From Trichoplax adhaerens (Eukaryota; Placozoa; Uniplacotomia; Trichoplacea; Trichoplacidae), in contig NW_002060945.1 in the NCBI RefSeq assembly GCF_000150275.1, positions 2,751,172-2,815,171 of the forward strand: DNA of 64,000 nucleotides. Direction: 5' to 3'. The position numbers and the translations under genes are program-made. The notes below the pieces were generated by a model. It was not told the DNA's origin. It saw only the letters and a list, made by a program, of their open reading frames with translations, and made no database searches. Positions 36,953 to 51,600 of the stretch are shown one piece after another. Position 1 is the stretch's first letter. Each line of letters opens with the position of its first letter.

Positions 36953-38156
36953 ATCGACTGTGTATATGTTTACTGATGTGATAGGTCGCTGTACTAGCTG
37001 TCGCGTTATATTTAATAGCGCGTTCAATATTTAACAAATTGTAGATAGTAAAGCAGAGGTATGATCCATGAGTTATGCTAATTCGATTGTACTAACAATG
37101 GTATTTCTTGAAAGATATAATATATATCCTTTAAATCTTGTAAAAAAAACTAGTCGGCTCTAGAAGTTTTATACTACAATAAAATGAAATGAATGTTGTA
37201 CAGTATACGGTAGTTCAATATGGGCAAAATGAGTGACGGTAATTTACTGTTGTAATGTATAACAAAGAATGAAATACTGTATTTTACACTGGTATTAATA
37301 AATATTAATTGCAATTCACGTGTATAAATTGTAATATTCCATTCAGAATTTAAAATTGAGCTATTTTATCACACGACACAATCCGATAGTTTTCCTTGAC
37401 CGCAAGCTGGCGCATATACGTATGAGCTTTTCATTTTCATTGGAGGCATACGCGTATCGTGCTGATACTATATTACATATTTTACGTATAGAGTATATGC
37501 ACTCTATATTCTAAACTACAGTTTAGTACCTACTGTACTGTACTACAGTATATATATATATACTTAGATATTGTATTTGATATATCATAAAGTTTAGAAG
37601 AGATAGTTTACATCAAGGTCTATCGATCCTGATATGCAATTGTCTAGCTAATAACAATGATTTTAATCCTTAAATAATCGCCCGCCATTGACGAAAGCTT
37701 GCATGAGCTAAGCTGTCTTCCTTCTTAGATCCACTGCTGTCCGTTGTACAACAAGCTATGGAAGCCATAATCTAGACGTACAGATGTACAGACAAAAGTC
37801 GGGACCAAGTGCAGTGTAGTACGCACGCGCAAAGAAACGTCATCGTTTCGCCACGAGCACGCGCTGTCTCAGGGAATGTCATTTTTTTTTGTACAGGACG
37901 GTACCGTAGACCCTGATGGCGTTGAGTACTATTGTATACCGTTCACTTCTTCATAACTCATACAAATGTACTATCTTATAGTACACTTCTAAACACAGAC
38001 CCAACTGCTCCGATACCTTTTTCCCCATACGCCAGGCACTTTGGCACCCACTGCACGATCTAGTCTCGACCATCCATCTTTGTCCCTTTCGACGTGTCTG
38101 TTGCATCTTTTCGTTGTGGCTTCCATTGCCAGCGTGGCCGATAGAATTAGTTAGTC
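36953..38156. other. Intergenic, NTMT1 3' UTR and COPB1 upstream region
   Basis: The left part holds NTMT1 3' sequence. TACTGTAC-type words occur at 37198-37212 and 37525-37550 with an adjoining TA repeat. The last 400 bp before COPB1 are GC-richer with CG-containing words (about 37820-37920, 38030-38140), as expected for a housekeeping promoter. No further gene was recognised. Confidence 0.5.
37178..37183 (+). promoter_or_regulatory. Candidate polyadenylation signal for NTMT1
   Basis: AATAAA lies 226 bp downstream of the NTMT1 stop in AT-rich sequence, followed by a GT-containing stretch (ATGTTGTAC). A second AATAAA occurs near 37299. Position alone supports this; transcript ends would decide it. 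Confidence 0.4.
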
Positions 38157-41100
38157 ATGACTTCGTCGGCAGAACTGCCTTGTTATACCCTGTTATATTC
38201 CCAAAATGATTCTGAATCTCCAAGTGAGCTGATACTGCGGAAGGAGTTAGGTAGGTTATGCTTTAACCTGTTGTAATGAAGTAGAGTAGACAGGACGAAA
38301 AGAGGAAAAGTCAATGATAAAGACTGTCACAGTGAGTCTGTGTCTAACCAATGGCAAGATTCATTTTATTTTTGTCTATTCGACCCTTTTTTATACTCAT
38401 TACAACGTAAAAGAAGAAGAAGGATTGAGACTGAAGGCAACATTCTCTTATGAACAGTTGTATGAAGAAAAGATTGAAAGAGTAGTTTTGACAATGTGGG
38501 GCCTTTTTACCCACTTTGCTTTTCATCTGGCTACGCAAGAATTTCAGTCTATGACATGCAATTGAATGACGATACAGTTGGCTAGGATAGTGTCATAGCA
38601 CTGTCGAGCCAAACTCTTCAAATGATCCTACGTATGGATCATTTGAAATATTATCTTTGCTACTTTCTACACGACAACACTCAGATTAATACTGTAATTT
38701 TTACCACTAGTCTTAAAGCCATAACAGGAGTTACGTATTGTTTGCCATACTGGTTAGATGATCAATACAATCGTGATAGATAGAAGCATGCATTGCTACT
38801 GTCTTTAAATGTCTACTAGTTCATAATAATATCAAAATAGAAATTTTCCATCATCGTAAATGTATGATTCAATATCAACAGCAGTATGGTAGCCAAATCG
38901 GTTCAATGCAAACGGATACTTTGCAACCATCAATCAATCAATCACTTCCATAAATTGAAATAATTACTAATTCTCACTTTAGTAGCGATTATACTTCATT
39001 CTTTTGCTATAAAAGAGTGTACTGTAAATTGTCTAGAAATTGATATCAGTAGTAATATCCTTTCCGTAATCTTTAGAATCAAATGATACCAAAGCAAAAA
39101 TTCGGGCTTTAAAGAAGATCATCAATTTAATTCTCAGTGGTGAAAGATTGCCCAATTTACTGATGGTTATCATGAGATTTGTTATGCCCAGCCAGGATCA
39201 TAAAATTAAAAAATTACTCTTATTGTATTGGGAAATTGTGCCAAAGACTACTCCAGATGGAAAATTACTACATGAAATGATATTAGTTTGCGACGCTTAT
39301 AGAAAAGTAAGTTATTATCCAAGCTTCATTTTCTTCATTATTGTATTTGTAAACGTAATTTAAGAAATTTTAGCAATGAAGCTCTATTCTAATGTTATAT
39401 TGTTAAGGAAAAGATGTTGAAAATTGTTACCTTTCTACAATGTATTCAGTTGTTATCAAATTCCAATGAGTGCAAAAGTCGCTTAATACAGTGATAGCAT
39501 TACAGTACATGGTAATGTTATACAGTATCTTTGCTTCATATTGATGACGGTTTGTTTTCTTTTTGTAGGATTTACAACATCCAAACGAATACGTACGAGG
39601 ATCTACTCTTAGATTTTTATGTAAATTGAAGGTATTGCAGCTACGTAATATCATGCTACATAACTTAATTATTGTTAATCCTACCATAGGCCTAATGTAG
39701 TCTTATATTTATAGTACTCTTATTCCGACATCACTGATGCAGATATAATGCATAGAGAATAGTGTTAATGATTACCTGCTCTATGCTGTCTTCGTAGAAA
39801 GATAATAACTGAAAAAGTAGCGTATTTATGCGTTCTAATGTTTTACGTTATGTCATATCAACAATCTGGTGATTAGGAAGCAGAGCTTCTGGAGCCTTTG
39901 ATGCCTACAATACGTTCTTGTTTAGAGCACAGACATGCTTACGTCAGGCGTAATGCAGTCATGGCGATATATACTATTTTTCGGTAAGGATGAATAGCGT
40001 ATCGTAAATTAAATTTTCAAGAATACTCCTAAGGAATGCTAGCAGAAATAGCTGTACTAACATTCTAAAATTCTTTTGGATAGCAATTTTGACTATCTCA
40101 TTCCTGACGCACCTGAATTGGTACACGACTTTTTGGAAAGAGAACAAGATGCTTCATGCAAACGAAATGCTTTTATGATGCTAATACACGTCGATCAGGT
40201 GTGTAATTTCAACCTTATGCAACGCAATACAGTATATTCTAGTGCTTATCATGAAAAGTCAGAGTGATATTTTATGAAATTAGAATCACAACTACAATAA
40301 TACTAACAATAATACCCCTTATTGTACGATTCATATTCAAATTAAGGATCGTGCCCTTGAGTATTTAAGCTCTTGCATAGATCAAGTTGGAAGTTTTGGC
40401 GATATTCTTCAGCTAATTATTGTTGAGCTCGTTTATAAGGTTTGATCATGAAATTATAGATTAACAATTAGGCTATCAATATTCATAAGTATTACGGAAA
40501 TGATTTTACGGCCAACTTTATTCTTAGGTTTGTCATAGCAATCCTAGCCAACGAACACGATTTATTCGCTGTATCTATAATTTGTTGAATTCAAATTCTG
40601 CCGCAGTCCGTTATGAAGCTGCTGGAACATTAGTAACATTATCATCAGCTCCAACAGCAGTTAGGGTAAATTTCCTTTCCCTATCATCTTAATAAAAGTA
40701 GTATTTTTTGTGAAAGCTAACGTAATAATATTATATTTCTAGGCTGCAGCATCATGCTATATCGAATTAATTGTTAAAGAAAGTGACAATAACGTTAAAT
40801 TAATAGTATTGGAAAAATTAAATTCATTACGAAAGAATCCAAATTATGTCAAGATTATTCAGGTTTATACTATATTTATCATCATTTACGTATTTGTCAA
40901 TTAAAATGACTTTGTTAGCGCTTTGAAGCAACGCTATGTCAAGTTCATGACTCTTATCACAATTGTTGCTGTTAAATTAGGAATTGACAATGGACATTTT
41001 GAGAGTTCTTAACGCTCCAGATATGGAGGTACGAAAGAAGACATTACAGTTGATTATGGACCTAATCACTCCGAAAACTATTGAGGAGGTATGCAATTTT

Positions 41101-44100
41101 AACGTGATATTTCAACAATTTGTTATTATAATTTCCTTAATGAACTATTCTAAATATTGATATCATTGAATAGGTGGTTGGAATGTTGAAAAAAGAAATA
41201 ACGAAAACTATGAATGCGACTGAAAAAGAAGATGCTGCTAAATACCGTCATGTACGCTATTAATTTTTCCCGTCTTATAATTTAATGGATCGATATTAAA
41301 ATTAAACTGTACAAAATCTGTTACCTTTTATAGTTACTTGTTCGTACGCTGCATACCTGTAGCATTAAATACCCTGAAGTTGCTGAATCCGTCATACCAC
41401 TGGTAAAGCTTGATTATGACAATAACAGATTTTAAAAAGTATTTACTAACAGATAAATTCAATGGTAGTTGGTAGAATTTTTGGGTGACGGCGATGAAGT
41501 TGCTGGAAATGATGTCCTGGTTTTCATGAGAGAAGCTATGCAGAAATTCCAACATATCAAACCATTAGTTATGAATATGCTTCTTGATTCCTTTCAAGTT
41601 ATACGCACCCCTAGGTACACTACGAATATTAACACAACTTATTCAATAAATTAGTTGCTAAATATTATTGAATTTACATATTTAGTGTTCATAGAGCAGC
41701 TATCTGGTTGTTGGGTGAGTACTGCGATACACAGGAAGAATGTGAGTCAGTGATGAATGAAATTAAAAAAGGCCTTGGTGATGTAAGTGGTATTGTACCC
41801 AAATTAGAGTGCTTTAACAATAAGACACTATCTAATAAACCCATCTACACTTATACAGGTTCCATTAGTTGATAGTGAATTGAAGATGGCAACTGACAGT
41901 GATGGTAACCGATATTATAAATTATTTAAAATTATTATCTTATAGCTTCATATCTCTTTGAAAATATTTGCAGAATATGTATACTATTTTCTACGTTAGT
42001 TTCAGAAAGTGAAACTAAAGAAACTGCACAGCAATCTTCTGGTCAAAATTTAGTTACTGCCGATGGTTCTTACGCTACCCAAGCAGCTATTAGTGCGTTA
42101 TCGTCGAAAAAGGAATTACGGTATATTAATAGGCTATGTGGATCCTTAAATATTATGGCTCTAAATATTAAACTATTTCAACTTAAACATATTAATTTCA
42201 TACTATAGTCCACGATTGAGAGAATACTTGATGGACGGTGAATTTTTCGTTGGAGCAACAATGGCTACAACTTTAACTAAACTAACTTTACGCTACAGTA
42301 AATTATGTGAAGATACTGCTAGAAAGAACGTAAGTTTTCTACGCTTAAGCTGTGCAATCTTGATTCCACAGTCTTACAATTGCCATTACAAACTAATCTA
42401 CTCTTCTTTATTAGCGATTTTCTGCTAGCGCTATGCTGTACATGGCGGGTATTCTTCATCTCGGTAAATCTGGATTACCGAAAAAGGTACATTTTTTAAT
42501 TTTCCTAAAGTTCTTTATTAAATGGTAGCAAATTTGATGTTAGCCATGTTACTAAATGTACTTTTATTTTGCAGGCTATCAATGATGATGATTTTGATCG
42601 AATCTCGGTTTGCATATCAGTTTTATCAACACCAAGTGATTTAATGATGGATATATTTACAAAGGAGTGTAGAAAATCTTTATCAGAAATGATTGCTAAT
42701 CAATCAGACAGTAAAGAAGATAAACCAGAGGTACCTCCTCCTTAGTAGCTTTTATCTAATTTTTAATGCTTAAAATCTCAAGATGATATAATGCTTCTTC
42801 TTAGGATCTTGACGAAATAGTTGTACGTGTACAAGCAGATGATCCAATATCATTTATGAGTATCATTGCTCCATCTGAAGATGACTTAGGCGAGGTATTC
42901 ATAAACATTTAACAGTAACATTTTCAACTTGCAATAATTGTAATGATCGTCTTACTTTTTGTCCTCGGCTAATTGTAGAATCAATTTGAAGAGAGTCTTT
43001 CAAAAGCTTTAACCAGTACTACAACTAAGAAAGATAATCCACTTGACTCCCAATTGAACAAGGTTGCGTAAAAATAACTAATGTTGTACATAATGATTCT
43101 ATTATTTCTGCTATTAAGCATTTGCTATTTGTTTCAGGTTCATCAATTAACTGGCTTTTCTGATCCTGTTTATGCTGAAGCTTATATTTATGTTAATCAG
43201 TACGATATTGTGTTGGATGTACTAATTGTAAATCAAACTGGAGATACGTTACAAAATACTACCCTTGAATTAGCTACGTTAGGTAACATATGACAATTTC
43301 TAGATCTTTAGCAATTTACGCTAACTATGTAAAAATTATAGTTGGTGGTAGCAATTTCTAGTAAATAAAAATTTAAATCATTTTATTATGCTGCAGGTGA
43401 TTTAAAACTCGTCGAGAAACCTGTTCCAATTACCATAGCACCACGGGATTTCTGTAATATCAAAGTATGACAAACGTAGGGTTGACCATTGTTCGATCAC
43501 AACACCTATTAATGTATTTTTTAATTCATCCAGGCAAATATTAAAGTAGCTTCTACTGAGAACGGAATAATTTTTGGAAATATTGGTAATTTTTCATTTA
43601 AACAATTTTACCGATTTCGTTGAGCTTGCGTTACAGTTACTAAAATAACTTGGCTAATGTTTACCTGTGTATTTTTAGTGTATGATGTTAGTGGAACGGC
43701 ACATGACCGCAACTGTGTCGTACTTAATGAGATACATATCGATATTATGGACTACATTATGCCAGCAACATGCACTGATACTGAATTTCGTCAAATGTGG
43801 GCGGAATTTGAATGGGAAAACAAGGTTGTGGATTAAGAATGAATGACGATCTATATGTTGTTCTCAATGACTAACGAATAGTTCGTTTTTAAAATATATA
43901 GGTTACTGTTAATTCGAATATTACTGACATACAGGAATATCTCGACCATATTATTGCCTCGACAAATATGAAGTGTTTGACTTCAGATACGGTAAGTCAG
44001 TTGTTACATATGTTTAAGTTTATGCTCTTGCATCATCCATTCAATTTATGCAATTTATCATGTAGGCATTAAAAGGCGATTGCGGTTTTTTGGCTGCAAA

Positions 44101-44385
44101 TCTGTACGCAAAGAGCATATTTGGCGAGGATGCCTTAGCTAATGTAAGCATTGAGAGAACAGCTGATCAGTCTGAAACACCTGTTACTGGTCATATTCGA
44201 ATCAGAGCTAAAAGTCAGGTAAAAATTTAACATACTTTTTATGTATGCGCACATAATTTTAATATCAATAAGGTCTATTGCAAAAGAGACAAACAATGTA
44301 AGAAAATTTTGCGCATGTTGCTCAATAGGGTATGGCATTAAGCTTGGGAGACAAAATCAACTTGTCGCAAAAGAAGTCATCATAA
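38157..44385 (+). CDS. COPB1: Coatomer subunit beta (beta-COP)
   Basis: A many-exon gene whose first exons are 38157-38250, 39077-39306, 39569-39631, 39877-39983, 40084-40198 and 40347-40439, ending at TAA 44383-44385. Similarity to human COPB1 is very high throughout. Examples are [31 protein letters not shown] and [12 protein letters not shown] in the alpha-solenoid trunk, [14 protein letters not shown] in the middle, and an appendage domain with [16 protein letters not shown] and [18 protein letters not shown]. The C-terminus matches [16 protein letters not shown]. Beta-COP is part of the COPI F-subcomplex that binds Arf1-GTP and packages Golgi-to-ER cargo. Introns are mostly below 300 bp; the first (826 bp) is the longest. 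An acidic stretch just before [19 protein letters not shown] (about 42700-42860) corresponds to the flexible trunk-appendage linker. Confidence 0.97.
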
Positions 44386-45677
44386 AGTTCTACCTATAGA
44401 TGGTATTATAATAATAGGAGATTAGGTAATGCAACGTTATTCTTTTTACGACTTAACAAAGATAAATCATCAAAGTTGGTGTTGATACAACTAGTCTAAC
44501 AATGTACTAGAGTTTGACTTGCGTGGCATAAAAATCTTGTCAAGTCATCTGAAATGAACTGTCGAATTGGCAATGGTAGTAAATAATTGTTACAAGTAAG
44601 AACTTTTAATAATGTTTATCCTAATAGTGATCTTCTAGCTTAGAGTAGCTGTAATGTTATTTGCTTAAGTTGAATTTTGCTAAATAACATTTTATGTATA
44701 TGATTAGCTCGTGCTTGTTATGGTGCTTAACCAATACCTGAAGTTTACCACAAAAAAATTAATATCTCAAAATGTCCTTGAATTATTTTTTGATGGGCAT
44801 TTGCATGCTACGTAATATATTCTAAAAAATCTAAAAATGCAATTTTTATTCCGTATGGGAGTTTAAAATACATTGTAATAGATGATGGCCTATTTGCTCA
44901 GTAATTGTATGGCTTGGTCATCCTGGTCTTTACTTAGCTTATTATCCACCAATGCAATAAAAAATTATCAATACTTGCAAAACTTGCTCCAGAATTAGTA
45001 AACGATTCTATGTAACTTTCAACAAATTTACTTTTTGTCTTGATTAATGCAGGAAAATCTTATTATGGTATGTATGAAATCTTTAGAATTTATAAAAAGA
45101 AGGATAATTGTATTTAAGGATGAAGTTTTACTAACATATCCGATTCATATCTTCAGCATACTGAAATATGTGAAATTTATTAGATATTTATTGCATCTTC
45201 AACACTTGGCAGTGATTCAAGATAGCTATACTTGAGATAAAGCTTGCACTATTCACCTTTTGAATCATACTACATATTGATAGTGAGTTTCATAAAAGAA
45301 TTACTGGACACTAATTGCGATCTATACTATACCTTCATGCTACACTATCATTAACCATTAGCATTTTTACAAGCTGCAAATACTGAAGATACTTTTGTCC
45401 GATAAACGTGTATGTCAAGAATCCTTTTTTATACTACGATGAAACTTTACTAGTGATATTGGCAAATGTATCTCATTAGTAGGTCGGTAACTTTTATAAA
45501 TTAATCAGAATAATACAATTAATTTGTTTAGCCTTTGATAGTTCTTACTATATTTCGCTTCTGTCACAATCATCAAGATACAAATGTAGTATGAATAGGG
45601 TGATAAGCTTCAATTGCTTCATGTAAGGCATTGAGAAATTATTAGAAGTAATTTATATTATAAAATGAATCAACACT
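44386..45677. other. Convergent intergenic region, COPB1 and OSBPL1A 3' ends
   Basis: No exon was recognised on either strand. An AATAAA at about 44956-44961 is a candidate polyadenylation signal for COPB1, some 570 bp after its stop. A short plus-strand ORF (45047-45235) has no recognisable motif and looks like chance in AT-rich DNA. Confidence 0.45.
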
Positions 45678-48600
45678 TCATTTATCTTCATAAATATGAG
45701 GGCAATCTTCGTAATCTCCATTCCAATATTTGCCGTTAAATTCCCATACTTGCGCACCAATAAACTTATTCGTCGTTTGATAAAACCATCTATAAGAAAA
45801 TATCAGTTTTAGACAAACCGTATTAATATTTCGTCCTTGATTCTAATTTTGCTGCTTAAGCGTACTTAGATGCATAAGTAGGAAGTTATTAAATTATTAA
45901 ATTGTTAAAAGTTGATAACACTAAAGTTATTCTAAACAATATCGGCAACAATATGTAACTACACTACTCGATGTAATTGCCCGATAAATCTAATTTATCG
46001 GCGAACAGCAAAGAGAAATTATTTTTTTCCATCTTATTAACTGTAATAATATGAGCTTACTTCGGCTGATATTCAGTCTTATTTTTAGCACGTTCTCGAC
46101 GTGCTGCTCGCTGCTTTTCTTCCAATCTCAGTTTTTCACTAGCTGCCTTATCTATTGTAATACACGATAGCTATAAGTTGTGTGAAATATTATTCAATCA
46201 AGTAATGATTATATAATTATGAGTTTTAAGAAGCATTTTATAGGCAAATCTGGTCTAATGAAAGACAGTCGTTATATCTATTCCATGGAAAATTAAAGTC
46301 ATTGTAAATAGATTTATCTATTTCATTAATTTTATTAACTGAGAGTGAACTAAAGTTTTGAAAATGATAGGGTATATAATCATAACTTAGATGAATTATT
46401 GTTTGCGTATAATAACATCAGCGGAAAGTAAAGTTATGCTGATTGCACTATGACAAGCACAATCTTATTCTACGTTAGCAAAGTAAAATCAGAGTTCATG
46501 TCAAATTAACTTTAACGCTCCGGGAATATTGGAGAATTATCATCGTTACTAAGGATTTAATACATTTATTAATCTTTATCCACAGTAGCGATATAAATTC
46601 AAGTTTTGGACGTAATTTAATGCATACGAATTTCTGCTTGCATATATTAATTATTGGCCATGCTGTAATTACCAAATAATCTGCTTTACCTGTACTACCC
46701 AATTCGAGATATCGTATGTCTGGTCTAAATCTTGAATCGGTTCTCGGTAACTGTAATCAAGATGCAATATCGAATTATTTAATGATAGCTGATGGTTTCT
46801 ATAGCATAAAGAATGAATACATAAATGAAGCATCCATAATTTCATCGTTAATATGGCCCTCGCCCAAGCTTTGTTGAGAACATCTAATATTATAATCTTT
46901 CTTACATATTTCTCAAGCGTTGTTGTTAGTTCATTCAGCATAAACGAAAATGCGGTCATACCATACATCTTGAAAATGAGATTTAGAAATGTTAATATTT
47001 TTGAGATATAATATCTTATATAGGAGTCTACAATTTACTTTTAGCATCAATTTCAAGTTAAAAATGCTTGCCTTTTCGGAGCAGGCAGGTCTGGGTTCCG
47101 CTGTCCAAAGGTGAATATTTTCTTGGTAAGTTCCAACAGGTTTATCCGTCAAATCATTATTACTAGATGTCTTGCTTGTATTCTGATATGGAACTGCTAA
47201 GGAATTGGCTGTGCTTTGGCTTGGATTCAATGAAGATTTACCATCATTCTCAAGATCTTCATCAGCATCTTTAGATGTTGGCAATGATGTTTTACTAGAT
47301 TTTCGTGTTTTGATTAAGGCAGGGTTGAGCAAATTAGAATGCAATTCCTCAGTCCACTTCCCCTCTAATGAATACGCTTTTTCTTTGCTATGAAACATAA
47401 GCATATAAAAATTAGGTCTAAAATGATTTATGGACAAAATTTTTCTTGTCTTTGCTTACTTAGCATCAGTGACAAAGCCTTGTAAGCGATTAAGATCTTT
47501 TCCAAACCAGCCACTTGGCTTAAAGTTTATACTACACTTATAGCCATTAGTGTGATTGATCACGTCGAGATTGCCATACTAAAAATAGATGCCCATGTAA
47601 AGAGAGTGTTAGTAGTTACTAGAAGGAAGTCCTTTAGGATAGTAGTGAAACTGTAACATCACATAGGCCTGAAAAGGAGCTCGTGCATGGGCGATATTAT
47701 AACTTGAGCTAGATTGCTAATAAGTAATAATCTGATACTAGATTTTTATTCGGTTTGTGATCGAAACCATTAGTAATCGTCGCTAATATCACTACTATGA
47801 TGACCAAATGCACGGAAAAATTTCATAGGAGCAAAATTTTGTTTAAAACATTAGTTGTATGTGCACATAAAGATATCACTTCCAGACATGGTACAGCGAC
47901 GGAGTTTAATAAAGAAAACGTTAAAGAAGTTATGGTGAACATGATCATATTGATGAAAAGGTTTCGTTTCAGAATTATATAATATTTAGAATACATCATA
48001 TAAATGATGGACGCTGCTGATATTGTACCTGTTCGATCCATAGTTTGCCGGTAATGACATTGTGAATGTAAGTTGTTACTTGCGACCAAGTATAGATTTC
48101 CCCTAGTCTATATTGGATTAAATTGCACAGGAATAAAAAGACTTTATTGGCCTGTGTTTGATTTTCTCTGTATCTTTACTTAATTAAAGGACTATTGCCA
48201 AATTTAAATATAGATTAAACGGCCTGCTTGACTTACTTTGGAAATTCCAGAATTGCTACACCTTTAGGAATGACTTCTACACCCTTGCCCCAGAATTTCA
48301 ATTTAGGTTGGACTGACAGGCTAAGGCTGTAGTTGTTATTCAAAGAGCGACAGTGGAAAGCCGATATAGGTGGATGATGGCTAACCTATGAGTGGCAAGC
48401 ATCGGATTGTAAATTTAGCAATATCCTTAATGTCCTTCATTAGTACAAGCAAAACCGTCAACACTTAGAGAAGTTAATGTTTCTTTCTGTGATAATCCGT
48501 TATAGATATCCATAACCAATCGTGATTTATAGCAGATAATAGCTATATGTATATGGTATATATCATGATATTTAAGCTTGATCAATATCAACCAATAGAA

Positions 48601-51600
48601 GCTACAAGCTTTTCCTATTATAAGCACAGGCAATTGAAATGTTCCATAATAGAAAAAGAAACATGTGGCGTAACTAAAATTTGAAAAGTATTCATTTTCT
48701 GATCTGTGACTATATATTGCAAATAGCTGTAAAGGCTAACATAGACGGTGATTAAACCCTTCAGTCATTTAGAAACGTTTAATACAAGTAATTACTAAGT
48801 GTTGTACTCTTTTATGCAACTTTAACCGCAAATATTCCAGTTGGATTACAAAATTCAGTTACAGTAGTTGCCAGTGGACTACTACACTCATTGGAATAAA
48901 ATGATGAGAATCTTCTACTGCAATGAATTATTCTTGATGACTAGAATACAAGTATGCAATACTTATTTATAAAGTAAAGTATTGAAATCAGAGGCCAATC
49001 TACCTACATTTGCTACTATGGCATAGGTCGCCTTGTACAACTTAAGTTTGAAAAGTATACATCTCTGACCTGGGCCTACTATATATATGCAAATAGTGGT
49101 AAAGGCTAACATAAAGTACATGACGATTATACACTTTAAGTCGTTTAGAAACATTTAATACAAGTAATTACTCAGTATTGCATTAGTGCTGCACTCTTTA
49201 AGCAACATTAACTGCTAACATTCCGATTAGATCAGCAGGTTCAGTTGCAGTAGTTGCTGTTAGACTTCCGGTACTGAAGTAAAATATTGAGAAATCTGCC
49301 ACTGTGATGATTTATTCTAGTTGATTATCCGTGTGAATTATTTATGAAATAAAGTACTGTAATAAGAGGCCAATCTAGGGATATTAATTTCGCTTCAGTA
49401 GCGTAGATGGCCATGCCGGCACATTAAAAGGATCGCGGTAGTTATTTGGCTTTCACATTCTTGCTATTTAATGATATCTACGACAATTATCAAGTTACAG
49501 CCTGGAAAATAGCTGAAAATTTATTTATTTTAGTTTACCTGCTCAGTTACTAACTGAAATCGATGCCTGCCAGAAAGGAGAAGATAAATGCGAGACATAT
49601 CATTTGCACGTAAAACAAGTCAAGGTGAGACGAATCAATTGAAATTTGAAATCATGTACGAATAAGTTATTTCCAAATAGCTTCTCGTATTTTAAATACT
49701 GTATGATCTTAAAATTTAAATCAGGTCAATTTTAGATAATTTAATTCTCGTATAAGATTTCCTTACGTTACTAGCTCATAAGTTTCTCCCAGTAATGGAT
49801 TAAAAGGTTTACCAATCCTATTCCAGTTAGATGCTGAGCTGGACACAGCAAAAGCGGCGACATACTGCGAAAGTGCGAATACAGCAAGTGGAAAATCATA
49901 AATTTAATTGTTGATTGCTATCGCAATGCTATTTCTCTCGCATTAAATAGGGTGTAAGCAAGCAATTTGTTTTGTTTTATGAAGCAGTTATGAAATAATC
50001 TTTGATCCATGCACAAACAGATTAATCTAGAGATTAAGAGCGTATTTAAGAAAAGCTGCTGTAGTTATTACTTGAATACGTATGAGTGGGTCTTGGCTTT
50101 CTGCTGCAATATCCAATAGCTGATCATATTCCATGTATTCAGCAAGTCGTTGTAAGAAGGATAGAGGCTCGTTGAAATAGACTATACAGTCCATGAGCAA
50201 GTTGATTATATACATGCAAAAGATATAGGACCAATTTTGGTCGTTAAGAACCTTATAGAATTATCGATGAAATCAAAAATTGCAAATTAACCTGGCATTG
50301 TTATCCTTGATAGATCCTGTAGGAAAACGTTAGAATCCAATAAGTACCGAAAATTTGATAGTATACGAATATAGCTAATTTCACGATTCTTAACAGCATA
50401 ATGTTAGCTAAGTTAAGGATGGCATTACTTCCTTATTACGACATAGTATTCCTCTGTTAGCATTAGCTATTTACTATAAAAGCTACTCAGCTATTGATTT
50501 TGATAGTCCAAGCTTGAAAATTAAAATTCCTCACCTTTCCTATGGAATGTTTCAAGATAGACCAAATCGTGATATCTTCTCGAGACATCATTGGAGCTGG
50601 TAAAGATGTTCTATTAATAGATAAGGTTGTTATAAAATTAATTAAATGTAGATAGCTTGAATAAAAATTTTCAAATTAATGATTGATTATTTATGGCAGT
50701 TGTACCTGGGTTTAAAATCTTTCATCATTTTTATATTTTGCCGAACTACAATATCGCCATCAGCTTCGATAATTTGTCCTATTTCTTCACTTTCAGCTTA
50801 GAATATCAAACATAGAATCAAAAAAGTTTTAGAATCCTTACTAACTATCCACCGCCCCAACTGACTAGATTAATGATACTAATTCAACGTCTAATTGCAA
50901 TATCTGCATATTCGCCAATTGCTCCTAATTTAAGATTTGTAATTAAAGATTCCTACCTTCGTCTGATTCATTCCCACTATGACTGTTTACATCGTAGAAA
51001 CTATCGTCGTTTTCCTCTTCGCCATTATCTCGGCGAGAATTTTCTAAAATTTCCTGCCGCTAAGTGCCGTTTTAATTAGATCGCAATTCAGAAAGAGCAA
51101 TGAAGATGATTGTAACAGCAATAAATCAAGGTATTAAGTATTTCAAGCCGGTATAATAAACAGGATCGCTTTAAACATCGATTAAGCTCTACGAGAAAAA
51201 TATGCTGGCTGAAATATGAACATTTAAATTCAATTTACCTCTGCAGCTTGTCTAGCTAGTTGTTCTTGGTCATCAGCGAGTTGCTCCAGTGTTGATTGCA
51301 TCATTAAATCTTTCTTCATTTCCTTGCTCATTTGCTTCTGTAATTCCTATTTCGATCAAAAGGGGATTTAGATCAGTGAAATAATTGATCAGAGTAGTCC
51401 GATATAATCTCAATCATTGCTGCCATATTTTACATTCGATTGCTGCTCAAGTATCTTCATGCAATGATCTAATGTAGACCATAATTCTTTCGAGACGATT
51501 TCTACTTTGCTTGATTGATTTACTATGTCTTCTATATATGGAGCCGGATGAACTTGTGATTTCTTTTCGTAAAATGATATTCTAGTCTCAAGGATTTTAA

